A stretch of DNA of 64,000 bases from an uncultured Duncaniella sp. (GTDB lineage: Bacteria > Bacteroidota > Bacteroidia > Bacteroidales > Muribaculaceae). Below, piece by piece: positions 50,903 through 60,844 of the stretch. Position 1 is the stretch's first letter; the number at the start of each line of letters is the position of its first letter. The notes under the pieces were generated by a model. It was given only the letters and a program-made list of their open reading frames with translations, was not told where the DNA came from and made no database searches. A program made the position numbers and the translations under genes. The DNA lies in assembly GCA_910589485.1 (NCBI GenBank), contig CAJUSW010000001.1:464970-528969 (forward strand), written 5' to 3'.

Positions 50903-53593
50903 ATGAAACTTATCTTTCAAGTCAACTACCGCACTGATTGGGGCGAAACCCTCTACATCTCCGGTAGCCCCGAAGCCATGGGCGCAGGTGACACAGCCAA
51001 AGCCATACCCATGACTCTCTCGGGGAGCGAGACCTGGAGCGTGACCATTGAGTTGCCCGACTCCCTTGATCTCGTTACCTACAGCTATATCGTGCGTCGC
51101 GACAATGGTGCCGAAAAGCACGAATGGGGCAAACCTCACCGCATCGAGCGTCGCGAGGACGCTTCCGAGATTTTCGTGATCGACCGCTGGCAGGATCAGC
51201 CGTGGGACAAGCCTTACTATTCAAGCGCGTTCACCGACTGTATATGCAACCGTGCAGGACGCACCCCTCTCGTTGAGACTTTGCCCGGACATCTCACCCT
51301 CTCGGTCGACGCCCCAATGATAGCCCCCGACGAGGAGGTGGCCGTGGCCGGCGAATCCGAAGCTATGGGCGCATGGGCTCCAGAAAAAGCCCTCCGCATG
51401 AGCGATGCCGAGTATCCTCATTGGAAAGTCAACATCCCCCTTTCAGCCCTCAAGGACTCTCAGGAATATAAGTTTCTCATAGTAAAGAAATCCACCGGCG
51501 AAGTGGTGGCTTGGGAAGGTCGCGACAACCGCACCCTCTCGCTCCCCGCCGTTCCCGAAGGAGCTTCAGTAGTGGATGCCGGCCAAAGGCTGGTCAATCC
51601 CCTCACTCCCTGGCGCGGAGCCGGAGTAGCCATCCCCGTGTTCTCGCTCCGTAGCGAGGAGGATTTCGGCGTGGGCGACTTCCTCGACCTCATGAAGATG
51701 ATCGACTGGGCCGCACAGACCCATCAGAACTTTGTGCAGCTACTCCCGATCAACGACACCACTATGACCCATACATGGACCGACTCATACCCCTATAACG
51801 CCAACTCCACTTTCGCCCTCCACCCCATGTATTTGAGGCTTAGCGAAATGGGACGTCTCGACAACGAGGAGCGCCAGCGTTATTTCGACGATCTCGGACG
51901 CGAACTCAACCGCCTGCCCCAGATCGACTATGAGCGCGTCAACAAGGCCAAGAACGAATACACCCGCGAACTCTTCGCCCAGAACGGTCACCGTGACATG
52001 GACACCGACGGCTTCCGCTCCTTCCTCGAGCGCAACGCCTCATGGCTCACCCCCTACGCCGCCTTCTGCGTGCTCCGCGACCTCAACCGCACCCCCGACA
52101 TGAGCCGTTGGGGCGAATATGCCGTCTATGACGAGGAGAAAGTGGCCTCCTTTATCGCCGCCCATCAGCACGACATCAACTATGTGTACTACCAGCAGTA
52201 TCACCTCGACCGGCAGATGCGCATGGTTCATGACTATGCCCGCTCCAAGGGCGTGGCCATAAAGGGCGACATCCCCATCGGCATCTCACGCACCAGCGTG
52301 GACGCCTGGATCTCGCCCCGCCTGTTCAACCTCGACTGCCAGGCCGGAGCTCCGCCGGATGATTTCTCGGTACTCGGTCAAAACTGGGGCTTCCCCACCT
52401 ACAACTGGGAGGAGATGTCCAAGGACGGTTTCGCATGGTGGAAATCCCGCTTCCGCAAGATGGCCGAGTATTTCGATGCCTACCGCATCGACCATGTGCT
52501 CGGGTTCTTCCGTATATGGCAAATCCCAATGGACGCCCTCCACGGACTGCTCGGCGTGTTCAACCGCGCTCTCCCCTTCAGCACCGATGAATTGCGCCAC
52601 AACTACGACTTCTGGCTCGACGTAGAGCGCCAGACCCGTCCCCTCATCCTCGAATGGATGCTCAAGGACTTCTTCGGCGAGTGGGCCGACGAGTGTCGCG
52701 ACCGCTTCCTCGTGCCCGAGATCGATGGCAAATACCATCTGCGCGAGGAGTTCAACACCCAGCGCAAGATCGCCGACCACTTTGCCCTCCTCGCCGAGAC
52801 CGAGGGAGCAAGCGAGAAGAACGACCACATCTGCCAGGCCCTCATGGGACTGGTCGACGACGTGCTGTTCATCGAGGATCCCTACGAGAAAGGAAAGTAC
52901 CATCCCCGCATCTCGGCCCAGTACACCTACCAGTACCGTTGCCTCAACGACTACGAGAAATGGTGCTTCAACCGCCTCTACAACGATTTCTACTACCGTC
53001 GCAACAACGACTTCTGGTATGGCCAGGCCATGTGGAAAATGCCGCCGCTCATCGAGGCTACCGACATGCTCGTGTGTGCCGAGGACCTCGGCATGATCCC
53101 CGCATGCGTCCCCGCCGTGATGAACGCGCTCGAGATCCTCGTGCTTGAGATCCAGCGTATGCCCAAGGATCCATCCACCCCCTTCGGCAACACATGGAAC
53201 TACCCCTACTACTCCGTATGCACCACCTCAACCCACGACATGGACGGCATACGCCGTTGGTGGGAAGCCGACCGCGCCGTCACTCAGAAATACTACAATG
53301 AAGTGCTCCGCGAGCCGGGCGAAGCTCCGCAGTATGCCGAGCCGTGGATATGCGAGCGCATCATCAGGATGCACCTCGCCTCCCCCTCCATGCTCTGCAT
53401 CCTCCCCCTCCAGGACTGGCTGTCGACCGATGGAGTGCTCCGCCGTTCCGACCCGCGCGAGGAACTCATCAACATCCCCGCCAACCCGCGTCACTACTGG
53501 CGTTACCGCATGCACCTCACCCTCGAACAGCTCAACGCCGAAAAGGAATTCAATAACCGCATGATCGAAATGATACGCACCGCAGGGCGTTGA
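50903..53593 (+). CDS. malQ: 4-alpha-glucanotransferase with two CBM20 modules
   Basis: 896 residues. Two N-terminal starch-binding CBM20 modules (about 1-110 and 130-240; VNYRTDWGETLYISGSPEAM and APDEEVAVAGESEAMGAW) precede the GH77 catalytic domain. YRIDHVLGFFRIW near 528 carries the nucleophile, CAEDLG near 725 the acid/base glutamate, and STHDMDG near 777 the third acid. It disproportionates maltodextrins in the cytosol. The plan matches plant DPE2 and the Bacteroidota MalQ group. Codon-biased, well expressed. Confidence 0.96.
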   Translation: MKLIFQVNYRTDWGETLYISGSPEAMGAGDTAKAIPMTLSGSETWSVTIELPDSLDLVTYSYIVRRDNGAEKHEWGKPHRIERREDASEIFVIDRWQDQPWDKPYYSSAFTDCICNRAGRTPLVETLPGHLTLSVDAPMIAPDEEVAVAGESEAMGAWAPEKALRMSDAEYPHWKVNIPLSALKDSQEYKFLIVKKSTGEVVAWEGRDNRTLSLPAVPEGASVVDAGQRLVNPLTPWRGAGVAIPVFSLRSEEDFGVGDFLDLMKMIDWAAQTHQNFVQLLPINDTTMTHTWTDSYPYNANSTFALHPMYLRLSEMGRLDNEERQRYFDDLGRELNRLPQIDYERVNKAKNEYTRELFAQNGHRDMDTDGFRSFLERNASWLTPYAAFCVLRDLNRTPDMSRWGEYAVYDEEKVASFIAAHQHDINYVYYQQYHLDRQMRMVHDYARSKGVAIKGDIPIGISRTSVDAWISPRLFNLDCQAGAPPDDFSVLGQNWGFPTYNWEEMSKDGFAWWKSRFRKMAEYFDAYRIDHVLGFFRIWQIPMDALHGLLGVFNRALPFSTDELRHNYDFWLDVERQTRPLILEWMLKDFFGEWADECRDRFLVPEIDGKYHLREEFNTQRKIADHFALLAETEGASEKNDHICQALMGLVDDVLFIEDPYEKGKYHPRISAQYTYQYRCLNDYEKWCFNRLYNDFYYRRNNDFWYGQAMWKMPPLIEATDMLVCAEDLGMIPACVPAVMNALEILVLEIQRMPKDPSTPFGNTWNYPYYSVCTTSTHDMDGIRRWWEADRAVTQKYYNEVLREPGEAPQYAEPWICERIIRMHLASPSMLCILPLQDWLSTDGVLRRSDPREELINIPANPRHYWRYRMHLTLEQLNAEKEFNNRMIEMIRTAGR

Positions 53594-53611
53594 TTTTCTT
53601 TTGTTAATCCT

Positions 53612-53785
53612 CTTTTATAGTATAGAGATTAAAGTATAGAGTATAGCGATTAGATGAGGAGGCCGGTAAGTTCACGGCAATTGCTCCAACAATCTAATCG
53701 CTATACTCTATACTTTAATCTCTATACTGAGAAATTCTCTATACTATAAAAATCTCTATACTCTATACTTTAACCTCTATACTAA
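53612..53785. repeat. Large inverted repeat built from CTCTATACT words
   Basis: 37-nt arms at 53619-53655 and 53692-53728 are exact complements, with a 36-nt spacer. More CTCTATACT copies follow up to about 53785 and provide the last two codons and stop of the minus-strand gene. Lies between convergent malQ and the minus gene; likely a bidirectional terminator of repetitive origin. The same words occur at 8303-8331. Confidence 0.85.
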
Positions 53786-55691
53786 ACCTTACCGGTCGCA
53801 GGCACACAGCATCGTCACAGCTCTGATACGACACCTCGATCTCAATAGGCTTATCGGAATCCCCCTTTACGGTCTGTACGAATTCACATGTACCCACATA
53901 ATATGTGGTCGCATTGGCTGTCGGGACCATATCAGGCTTCCTCATCTCGCCCACGGCCTCCACCCCGTCAGGCAGACGGAAAGTAACAGTGGTAGGGACA
54001 AACGGATCCTCCTGATCGAGATTGGCATACAGATGAAAGCCCTGATGGATAACCATTGTCAGCACCACATCACGTGTGCCATCGGCATTGCGTCTCACCG
54101 AGGCTGTTACAGCCACCGGATTCTCTCGATCGGTTTCGGCAACATCATTTTGAGCAGTAACGTCTTCGGTGGTTTCAACCTCTTCGTGTGCGGTCTTATC
54201 ACTCTTGGCAGATGTCAACACCGAGTAATCATTTCCTACTTGAGCTGGATCGTCACTGTCCACAAGCCACAGCCATCCGCCCGACTCGGTAAAGAACAAC
54301 CGGTCACGCACCGCGTCAAACCATCCGCGCCATTCGGCCGTAGTCTCGAAACGGCACAGAGTGTAACGTTCAAGAATCCTCCGGGCCTTATCGGCCTCAT
54401 AAGGGTCCTCGTCAGCTATTAGCGCCACACACTTGTCGAGCATCCTCACATCATTATTGGCCACGCCGAGCGACCTCACATCCTCATCGATATCGAGCTC
54501 CTCGCCATACTTTCCGGCCGGATAGAACCACGGCGTATTCTTGTCATAATATTCATTATACGCCTCGATATCCTCACCGAAAATATGGAAAAGCTCAGGC
54601 TCATGCTGGCGTATGAACTCGGCATAAGGCATAGGCTTCGGCTTTCGTTGTGGTGGTATCGACATATAGGCCGAATCGGCAAGCGTGAGCGGAGCGCCCG
54701 CTTCAATCTTTGCCTTGACGGCACGCTGTCCGCTGTCCACTTTCAAGTAAAAATGCATCCTTGCGTCATTCTCGGTCTGCCATGCACGGCGGTCGATACG
54801 TCCCTTGGCCTGGGACACACTGTTACGGGTGGCGATATTCTCCTTCAGCTTGCGGGCTATGATCCTGCGCGGACCCATCGAGGCCATGTACACTATCGAG
54901 TTGGCCAGAGCGTTGCGCCCCGACTCCGTAAGCCCCGAGGGTGACGCTCCAAATCCCCAATGGAAGAAATTCCCGTGACGGCCTATAGCCACAGCATCGA
55001 TGCTTTTGGACGACACTCCGCCCGAAATCACCTCGGCATCCGGAGAATCATCATATCCCCACGGACGGCACACCAGCCCCACCCTTATTTCAGGATCATC
55101 GGTGTAATTGAGGGTCTGGACGGTCCACATCTCCACCGAGTCGGGCACCTCCTCGCCATACAGCCCGGCATACTCCACCGCTCCGGCCGGAGCAGGATTG
55201 ATCTCGCTCCTTATATCCACCTTATACGGCCCCTTGAATATGGGATGATTCTTGTCCCATCCGAGAGCCTTGTTCTGCAGACACAGGCAATACCAATCGT
55301 TCTTGCTTCCGAAACTGCGCCCTATGGCCGGAGCCACCTCAGCAATGCACACCGACGGCCTATCGAATCCCTCAAGGAAAACCACGTCGCGCGGAGGCAC
55401 GGCATCAAACACCGTCACGTCATACTCCTCCGACATCGCCGGATCATACTCCCCGGCGTCGACCGACTTCACCTTGCGGAAACGGGATTTCAGGAACCGG
55501 GAAAAATCAGCCGAGCGCTCTTTGGCCGATGCGGCAAGCTTCACGGAATCGGGAGCCATCCCCATCACCACGCCACAGTTGGGCGAACCGCCCACATAGA
55601 GCACGCTAAAATTTTGCCTCACGGCAGCCCTCCCGTAAAGGTAGGGCACCATGAGGCAAATCAGTAGTAAAATACCTCTTACTTTCATCAA
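53763..55691 (-). CDS. Exported two-domain protein: amidotransferase-like fold plus DsbD-alpha-like domain
   Basis: 642 residues with a signal peptide (about 1-23). The N-terminal about 250 residues (FSVLYVGGSPNC, HPIFKGPY, RHGNFFHWGFGASPSGLTESG) resemble ThuA / class I glutamine amidotransferase-like folds. The C-terminal about 130 residues resemble the DsbD N-terminal domain: VIHQGFHLYANLDQEDPFVP, YVGTCEFVQ, and YQSCDDAVCLRPVRF with the paired cysteines. It overlaps the susD stop by 4 bp and is clearly part of the SusCD operon. A periplasmic thiol or redox role is inferred. The combination is unusual. Confidence 0.8.
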   Translation of the reverse strand: MMKVRGILLLICLMVPYLYGRAAVRQNFSVLYVGGSPNCGVVMGMAPDSVKLAASAKERSADFSRFLKSRFRKVKSVDAGEYDPAMSEEYDVTVFDAVPPRDVVFLEGFDRPSVCIAEVAPAIGRSFGSKNDWYCLCLQNKALGWDKNHPIFKGPYKVDIRSEINPAPAGAVEYAGLYGEEVPDSVEMWTVQTLNYTDDPEIRVGLVCRPWGYDDSPDAEVISGGVSSKSIDAVAIGRHGNFFHWGFGASPSGLTESGRNALANSIVYMASMGPRRIIARKLKENIATRNSVSQAKGRIDRRAWQTENDARMHFYLKVDSGQRAVKAKIEAGAPLTLADSAYMSIPPQRKPKPMPYAEFIRQHEPELFHIFGEDIEAYNEYYDKNTPWFYPAGKYGEELDIDEDVRSLGVANNDVRMLDKCVALIADEDPYEADKARRILERYTLCRFETTAEWRGWFDAVRDRLFFTESGGWLWLVDSDDPAQVGNDYSVLTSAKSDKTAHEEVETTEDVTAQNDVAETDRENPVAVTASVRRNADGTRDVVLTMVIHQGFHLYANLDQEDPFVPTTVTFRLPDGVEAVGEMRKPDMVPTANATTYYVGTCEFVQTVKGDSDKPIEIEVSYQSCDDAVCLRPVRFSIEVKV

Positions 55692-57130
55692 TAATTCTGC
55701 TGAATGGAAGGGTTAAGTGACAATACATTCTGAGGGAAGGGGAAGATCCACATATCCGACTCGGGAGTGAGCTTGTAGGTCTTGCCGTCAACCTCGCGGG
55801 TCAGCGTCTCCTTGAAATCGGCCATGCGGGTCCAACGCTTGCGCTCCACGAAATTGTAGTAAGTGTAGATGTTCTCGCCGTGCGAGGTCTGCTTCAGATG
55901 CTTGATGGCCTCCTCCTTGGTGGTCACGGTTCCCATGAGGGGAGCGTACTGATCGGCCACGATGCGCTTCTCGCGCAACATGTCGAGCTGTTCCATCGCT
56001 TTGTCGATATTCCCGTTCAGGATCTCACACTCGGCAAGTATCAGGCGCATCTGCGAGGTCTTGAGTCCGAAAGTGTTCCACTTGGAATCCATATCGTAGG
56101 AGAACTTGATGTTCATGCCGAAGTAAGCCATGCCGAGCGAGGTGTTGCCTGGGATGAGCATGTCACCGTTCATGAGACGGTCACGGCAGATGTGTCCGTC
56201 CTCGAAACGCTCCCAGGCCTCGTTGGAGATACCCATCTGGCCCACGATATCGCGGGTCACGAAAATATCCTCCTCACAGGTCATGAACGGACGGTGGATC
56301 ACCGGAAACTTATAATTGCTCATGATGGGGCTCGGGGTATCCCTCACATAATCATTGTAATCGCTCACCACGGGGTTGATAGCCAGTACTGCATTGGCGG
56401 CAGTAGCGGCCTCATCGTAGCGCTGCATGGCCATGAGGGCCATAGCCTTAACGGCGTAGGCAAACGGCAGACTTCCGCGCATCTGGTTGATGGGCTCCTC
56501 GGGCAATCCGTTCAGCCCTATAGCCTCGTCGAGATCATTCAGTATATTGGTGTACACCTCCTCGAGCGTGAGCTGAGGTATTGTCTCGAGCAACTCCTGC
56601 TTCTCCTTGAGATAAGGGATGGCAAGCGTGGTAGAGGCATAGGCGGGATCATAAGCCTTGGCAAACTTCTGCACCAACAGATAGTGGAAATAGGCGCGGA
56701 GCACCAGGGCCTCGCATTTCACCTGATTGCGCAGAGCGTCATCCCCCTCGGCGGCATCGATATTCATCAATATGGGATTGGCTATACGCCCTATCACCTG
56801 ATAGAATTCGGAATAGTGAGCATCGCTTTGAGTGAGATCGAGCTGTTCCTTGGCATGGGCGGCCTCATCCCAGGTGGTGAATATCTTGGTGATGGTGGCA
56901 TTGGGACGGCTTATCACTGCAGGGATCTGCTCCAGCGGATACAGGTCGCCCGCAAGCAACTGCTGCTGGGTTGCCTTTATGCCCTGGAACTCACGGTTGA
57001 GAAGCATCTCCAGGTCGGTCACGGTCTGGAGCAGGTTGGATCCCTTGGGCTTGACATCGGTGAAATCGGAACATGATGTCATGCCCAGGATACCGATGAA
57101 GGAAAGTATGGTGAAAAATATTTTTTTCAT
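55688..57130 (-). CDS. SusD/RagB-family surface lipoprotein
   Basis: 480 residues. Lipobox GMTSC (Cys about 20). SusD features: SDFTDVKPKGSNLLQTVTDLE, LRAYFHYLLVQKFAKAY, the middle TPR-like helices, and the C-terminal DMWIFPFPQNVLSLNPSIQQ. Binds the ligand on the outer membrane together with the SusC partner. Ligand unknown; no carbohydrate-active enzyme gene lies in the operon, so the ligand need not be a glycan. Confidence 0.95.
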   Translation of the reverse strand: MKKIFFTILSFIGILGMTSCSDFTDVKPKGSNLLQTVTDLEMLLNREFQGIKATQQQLLAGDLYPLEQIPAVISRPNATITKIFTTWDEAAHAKEQLDLTQSDAHYSEFYQVIGRIANPILMNIDAAEGDDALRNQVKCEALVLRAYFHYLLVQKFAKAYDPAYASTTLAIPYLKEKQELLETIPQLTLEEVYTNILNDLDEAIGLNGLPEEPINQMRGSLPFAYAVKAMALMAMQRYDEAATAANAVLAINPVVSDYNDYVRDTPSPIMSNYKFPVIHRPFMTCEEDIFVTRDIVGQMGISNEAWERFEDGHICRDRLMNGDMLIPGNTSLGMAYFGMNIKFSYDMDSKWNTFGLKTSQMRLILAECEILNGNIDKAMEQLDMLREKRIVADQYAPLMGTVTTKEEAIKHLKQTSHGENIYTYYNFVERKRWTRMADFKETLTREVDGKTYKLTPESDMWIFPFPQNVLSLNPSIQQNY

Positions 57131-57161
57131 ATTATGGATGTGTTCAGTAAGATGAGGAGGT

Positions 57162-60100
57162 TTAGAGATTAATATTCAGGCCAAACACGTAGGAGGTGCG
57201 GTTACGGATTCCGAGTGTCTCGGGATCAACACCTATATTATTGCGGGTCCATATCGCTCCGGGATTGTCCACCTGGAAGCGGAGAGAGAGATGATTCACT
57301 CCGAGACGGCGCACTATCGAGCTGGGGAAATCATATCCGAGCACGAGGTTGCGTATCTTTATGAAGTCGGCGTGATGCACCGATGTATTTGAAGCCGCAG
57401 TCTCCGATGCAGGATCGCTGTCGTTGGCATACTGGCCGAAACCGGGGTGAGAGGTGGGATTCTCAGGAGTCCAGGCGTCCAGGAAGTAGGAGCGGATGGG
57501 AGCGTAAGGCATAAGCAACGAGTAGGTCTGCTCCGATTCGGTGAGAGCACGCATCATGTGACCGCCACAGTAGGTCATCAGCACATTGAGGCTCAAACCG
57601 TTCCAACGCAACGAGTTGTTGAGGCCGATGATGGTCTTGGGATCGGTCTGACCCGAGAACTCGAGCACATCGATCGAACGGCCGCTCACACTGCGTCTCA
57701 CATCTCCGTTCTCGTCATACCACAGTGTCTGACCCTCGTATCCCTCGGTACCGTCGCTGATACCGGCAAACTTATAGGACCACAGCGCGTTCACCGGATA
57801 TCCCTCACGATAGGGAGTGGCGATAAGAGCCGAGGCCGATGCGGCAGGATTGTTCACCTTGGTCACCTCGTTCTGGTTGTAGGAGAATGTCATCTCGGTG
57901 GTCCAGGAGAAACCGTTGCTCTTGCCAGGCACAAACCAGTCGTAGGCGAGGCTCAATTCCACACCGCGGTTGCGGATCGAGGCCACGTTGGCAAACATCG
58001 AGGTGAAGCCTGTGGTGGGATCAAGTGCACGGTAGTTGAAGATATTCTTGCCGTCCTTGTTATAGAAATCAAATGATCCGCGCATACGGTAGTTCAGGAA
58101 GCTGAAATCAAGACCGACATTGGTGGTGCGGTTCTCCTCCCAGCGCAGGTTGGGGTTGGCAGGGCTGATCACCGATCCGATGGGCAGACCGGTATAATCG
58201 TTCAGGTCGGTCGACTCGGCTGTCATGTAGCTTGTGGCACCCTGATATATGTTACCGGTTGCACCGTAGCTGAAACGGAGCTTCAGGAAGTTGGCCCAGG
58301 TGAGGTCATTCATGAAGTTTTCGCGATGGATATTCCATCCGGCACCCACCGACCACAGAGGCTGTCCGCGGAAGCGGGCGTTGAGACCATACACGTCGGC
58401 ATAGTCCTTACGGTATGATCCGAACACATTGTAACGCTCATCATAGGTATATGTGAGGTTGGCATACCCCGAAGCATAGCGGTGCTTCTGCTCCACGATC
58501 ACTCCCATTCCGTCGTATATGTAGGGAAGGGCTACCGACGCCGAGGGGAAACCGTAACCGAAATTGGTCATATAGAAATAATTGTCGCGCCAGTCATTGG
58601 CCAGGACATTGAAGTCCACAGTCTGGGTAGCGCTGCTCTGCAGCTGCTCGTCATATCCCAGCACAAGCGACTTTGTGCCGTTGAGCTTGGTCTGACGGAA
58701 CTCGAGGCCGGCTATGGCGGCTATATCATGCTTCTCGAGGAATGTGCGCGAGTAGTTGGCCTGCGCACGTGCTGTCCAGTAATTGCCATCGGTCTGGGTG
58801 GTACGGAGCATACCGCCGGAGCGCGGGGTCAGATACTGGATCTTGCCATTGTCATCATAGATGGTGTAGGCGTTGCGGATGGTGCGCGACAGGTGGCTCT
58901 GCTCGGTGGCATGCCATGAAGCGTTCTGGCTCTCCACCTCGTAGACAAACTGGGTGTTGAGCGTAAGTCCGGGGAGCACCTTGAAGAGCAGATCGGCATG
59001 ATAGCGCATGTGGCTGCGCTTGGTGGTGCGCGAATTGTTGCGGAGCTCATCGCCCACAATCACGCCGAGATCATGGAACCCGTCGGTGCCCTTCTCGTCC
59101 CAATACTCGTTGCCCGAGTAGGAGTAGTAGAGCGGACGGCGCGATCCGTCGCTGTTGCGGTAAGGCATATAGGCGGGAAGAGCCCACATACTGGTGTAGT
59201 CAGCGCTGAGGTCGGTACCGGCTTCCTTCTTGGTCGAATAGATGCCGTTGAAGCTCACGGTGGCGGTGAGCCACTTGGCCAGGTCGAAGCTACCCTTGTA
59301 GGAGAGGTTGAACCAATCGTTGTTGTGCTCGATCATCCCCTCATTGTCATGCTTGTAATTGATGGTGACATTGTTGCGGGATTTTTCCGAGCTGGTACGC
59401 AGGGCCAGGTTGTACTGCTGTACCACCTGACGGCGGAGCACGTCGTCGGCATACTCCTGAGCGAAATTATTGTTCTTGAGAGCGTCGAGACGCGAATTCA
59501 GCTCATCACGTGAGATCTGTCCGGTAGCGAGCTGATAATAGCCGTAACGTATGGGCGACACGCCGGCATCGCCACGGTTGATGCGGTTCCAGATGGTATT
59601 GGTAGCATTGGGCACATCACCGCTCATCAGGTACCACTCGTAGAAATTGCTCTCGGCGTTGACCTGCTGTTCGGGAGTCATATAGAAGTTGTCGGCATAA
59701 TCCACGTTACGGTTCTCGTACACGGTGAGGTTGGCCGAGAAATCAATATCGATCTTATCCTTTTTCTTGGCATTCTTGGTGGTGACCACAATGATACCGT
59801 TGGCGGCGCGGGCACCATAGATGGCGGCGGCAGCGGCATCCTTGAGCACGTTGATGCTCTCGATATCGTAGGGGTTGAGATCGGCAAGCGCACCCACGCC
59901 CGAGTCGCTCGACACGCTCTCGTCCGAGAATGGATCAAATGATGCGAGCGACGATTCCACCGGCACGCCGTCCACAACAAGCAGCGGAGAAGTGTTGCCA
60001 TGAAGCGTACCCAGACCACGGATGATTGGCTTGCCTCCGTAGGTCGACAGACCGGCCACACGTCCCTCGAGATTATCGAGCACGTTGGTCGAGAAACGCT

Positions 60101-60761
60101 GGTTGAGCTTCTCGGCCGACACTGTGGTGGTAGCGCCGGTCATCTTCTCCTTCTTCACCTCCTGGTAACCGGTCACGACTACTTCGCTCATCATTGTGAC
60201 ATGAGTCTCCATGTTCACGCGCACGTCATGCTGGTTGCCGGGAGTCACCTTCACCGACGCGGGCTTCATGCCCACGAAGGTGGCCGATACCACAGGATTG
60301 AGCACATCCACGTTAGCGAATGTGAAACGTCCGTCGGCATCGGTGACAGTTATATCGGAGGTGCCGTCGATAGTGATGGTGGCACCTATGAGTGGTTCGT
60401 TGGCATCGGTGTCGAACACCACACCGCTGATCTCGCCCTTCACGCGGTCAGTCGCGGCATCGGGACGCTTGATCACCACAGTATTGTCTACTACTTCATA
60501 CCCCAGCTGCATGTTGACCGAGAGAACACGGTTGAGCAGCTGATCAAGAGTCAGTCCGGTGAAATCACATGTCACGGGGCTTTTGGCACTCTTGAGAAGG
60601 TCCTTGGTGCACACGATGTCGAGGCCGGTCTCCTGCTTGAGCGTGTTGATCACCTGCTCGGGAGTGGCTTTGTCAAAATGAGCACTGTAAGTTCGAGCAT
60701 AGCTGTCAAGCGGCACAAGCAGCATGACGGCCATCAGGAGGACAAATAGTACTTTTCTCAT
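57162..60761 (-). CDS. SusC/RagA-family TonB-dependent receptor with STN domain
   Basis: 1199 residues. Signal peptide (about 1-22), STN domain (about 25-100: ATPEQVINTLKQETGLDIV), carboxypeptidase-D-like regulatory domain (about 108-190: GEISGVVFDTDANEPLIGAT), plug (VVVTGYQEVKKEKMTGA ... PLLVVDGVP) and a 22-strand-type barrel ending RTSYVFGLNINL. Transports the ligand with TonB energy. The STN domain signals to a FecR anti-sigma factor, here encoded directly upstream. First gene of the SusC-SusD-DsbD-like unit. Confidence 0.97.
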   Translation of the reverse strand: MRKVLFVLLMAVMLLVPLDSYARTYSAHFDKATPEQVINTLKQETGLDIVCTKDLLKSAKSPVTCDFTGLTLDQLLNRVLSVNMQLGYEVVDNTVVIKRPDAATDRVKGEISGVVFDTDANEPLIGATITIDGTSDITVTDADGRFTFANVDVLNPVVSATFVGMKPASVKVTPGNQHDVRVNMETHVTMMSEVVVTGYQEVKKEKMTGATTTVSAEKLNQRFSTNVLDNLEGRVAGLSTYGGKPIIRGLGTLHGNTSPLLVVDGVPVESSLASFDPFSDESVSSDSGVGALADLNPYDIESINVLKDAAAAAIYGARAANGIIVVTTKNAKKKDKIDIDFSANLTVYENRNVDYADNFYMTPEQQVNAESNFYEWYLMSGDVPNATNTIWNRINRGDAGVSPIRYGYYQLATGQISRDELNSRLDALKNNNFAQEYADDVLRRQVVQQYNLALRTSSEKSRNNVTINYKHDNEGMIEHNNDWFNLSYKGSFDLAKWLTATVSFNGIYSTKKEAGTDLSADYTSMWALPAYMPYRNSDGSRRPLYYSYSGNEYWDEKGTDGFHDLGVIVGDELRNNSRTTKRSHMRYHADLLFKVLPGLTLNTQFVYEVESQNASWHATEQSHLSRTIRNAYTIYDDNGKIQYLTPRSGGMLRTTQTDGNYWTARAQANYSRTFLEKHDIAAIAGLEFRQTKLNGTKSLVLGYDEQLQSSATQTVDFNVLANDWRDNYFYMTNFGYGFPSASVALPYIYDGMGVIVEQKHRYASGYANLTYTYDERYNVFGSYRKDYADVYGLNARFRGQPLWSVGAGWNIHRENFMNDLTWANFLKLRFSYGATGNIYQGATSYMTAESTDLNDYTGLPIGSVISPANPNLRWEENRTTNVGLDFSFLNYRMRGSFDFYNKDGKNIFNYRALDPTTGFTSMFANVASIRNRGVELSLAYDWFVPGKSNGFSWTTEMTFSYNQNEVTKVNNPAASASALIATPYREGYPVNALWSYKFAGISDGTEGYEGQTLWYDENGDVRRSVSGRSIDVLEFSGQTDPKTIIGLNNSLRWNGLSLNVLMTYCGGHMMRALTESEQTYSLLMPYAPIRSYFLDAWTPENPTSHPGFGQYANDSDPASETAASNTSVHHADFIKIRNLVLGYDFPSSIVRRLGVNHLSLRFQVDNPGAIWTRNNIGVDPETLGIRNRTSYVFGLNINL

Positions 60762-60844
60762 TGTGTAAAAAGATGATTATAAAATTGTAATTTGGTATAT
60801 AAAGGCTGTTATCTCATTCTCAGGCCGGGGCATTGAAACGCCAC

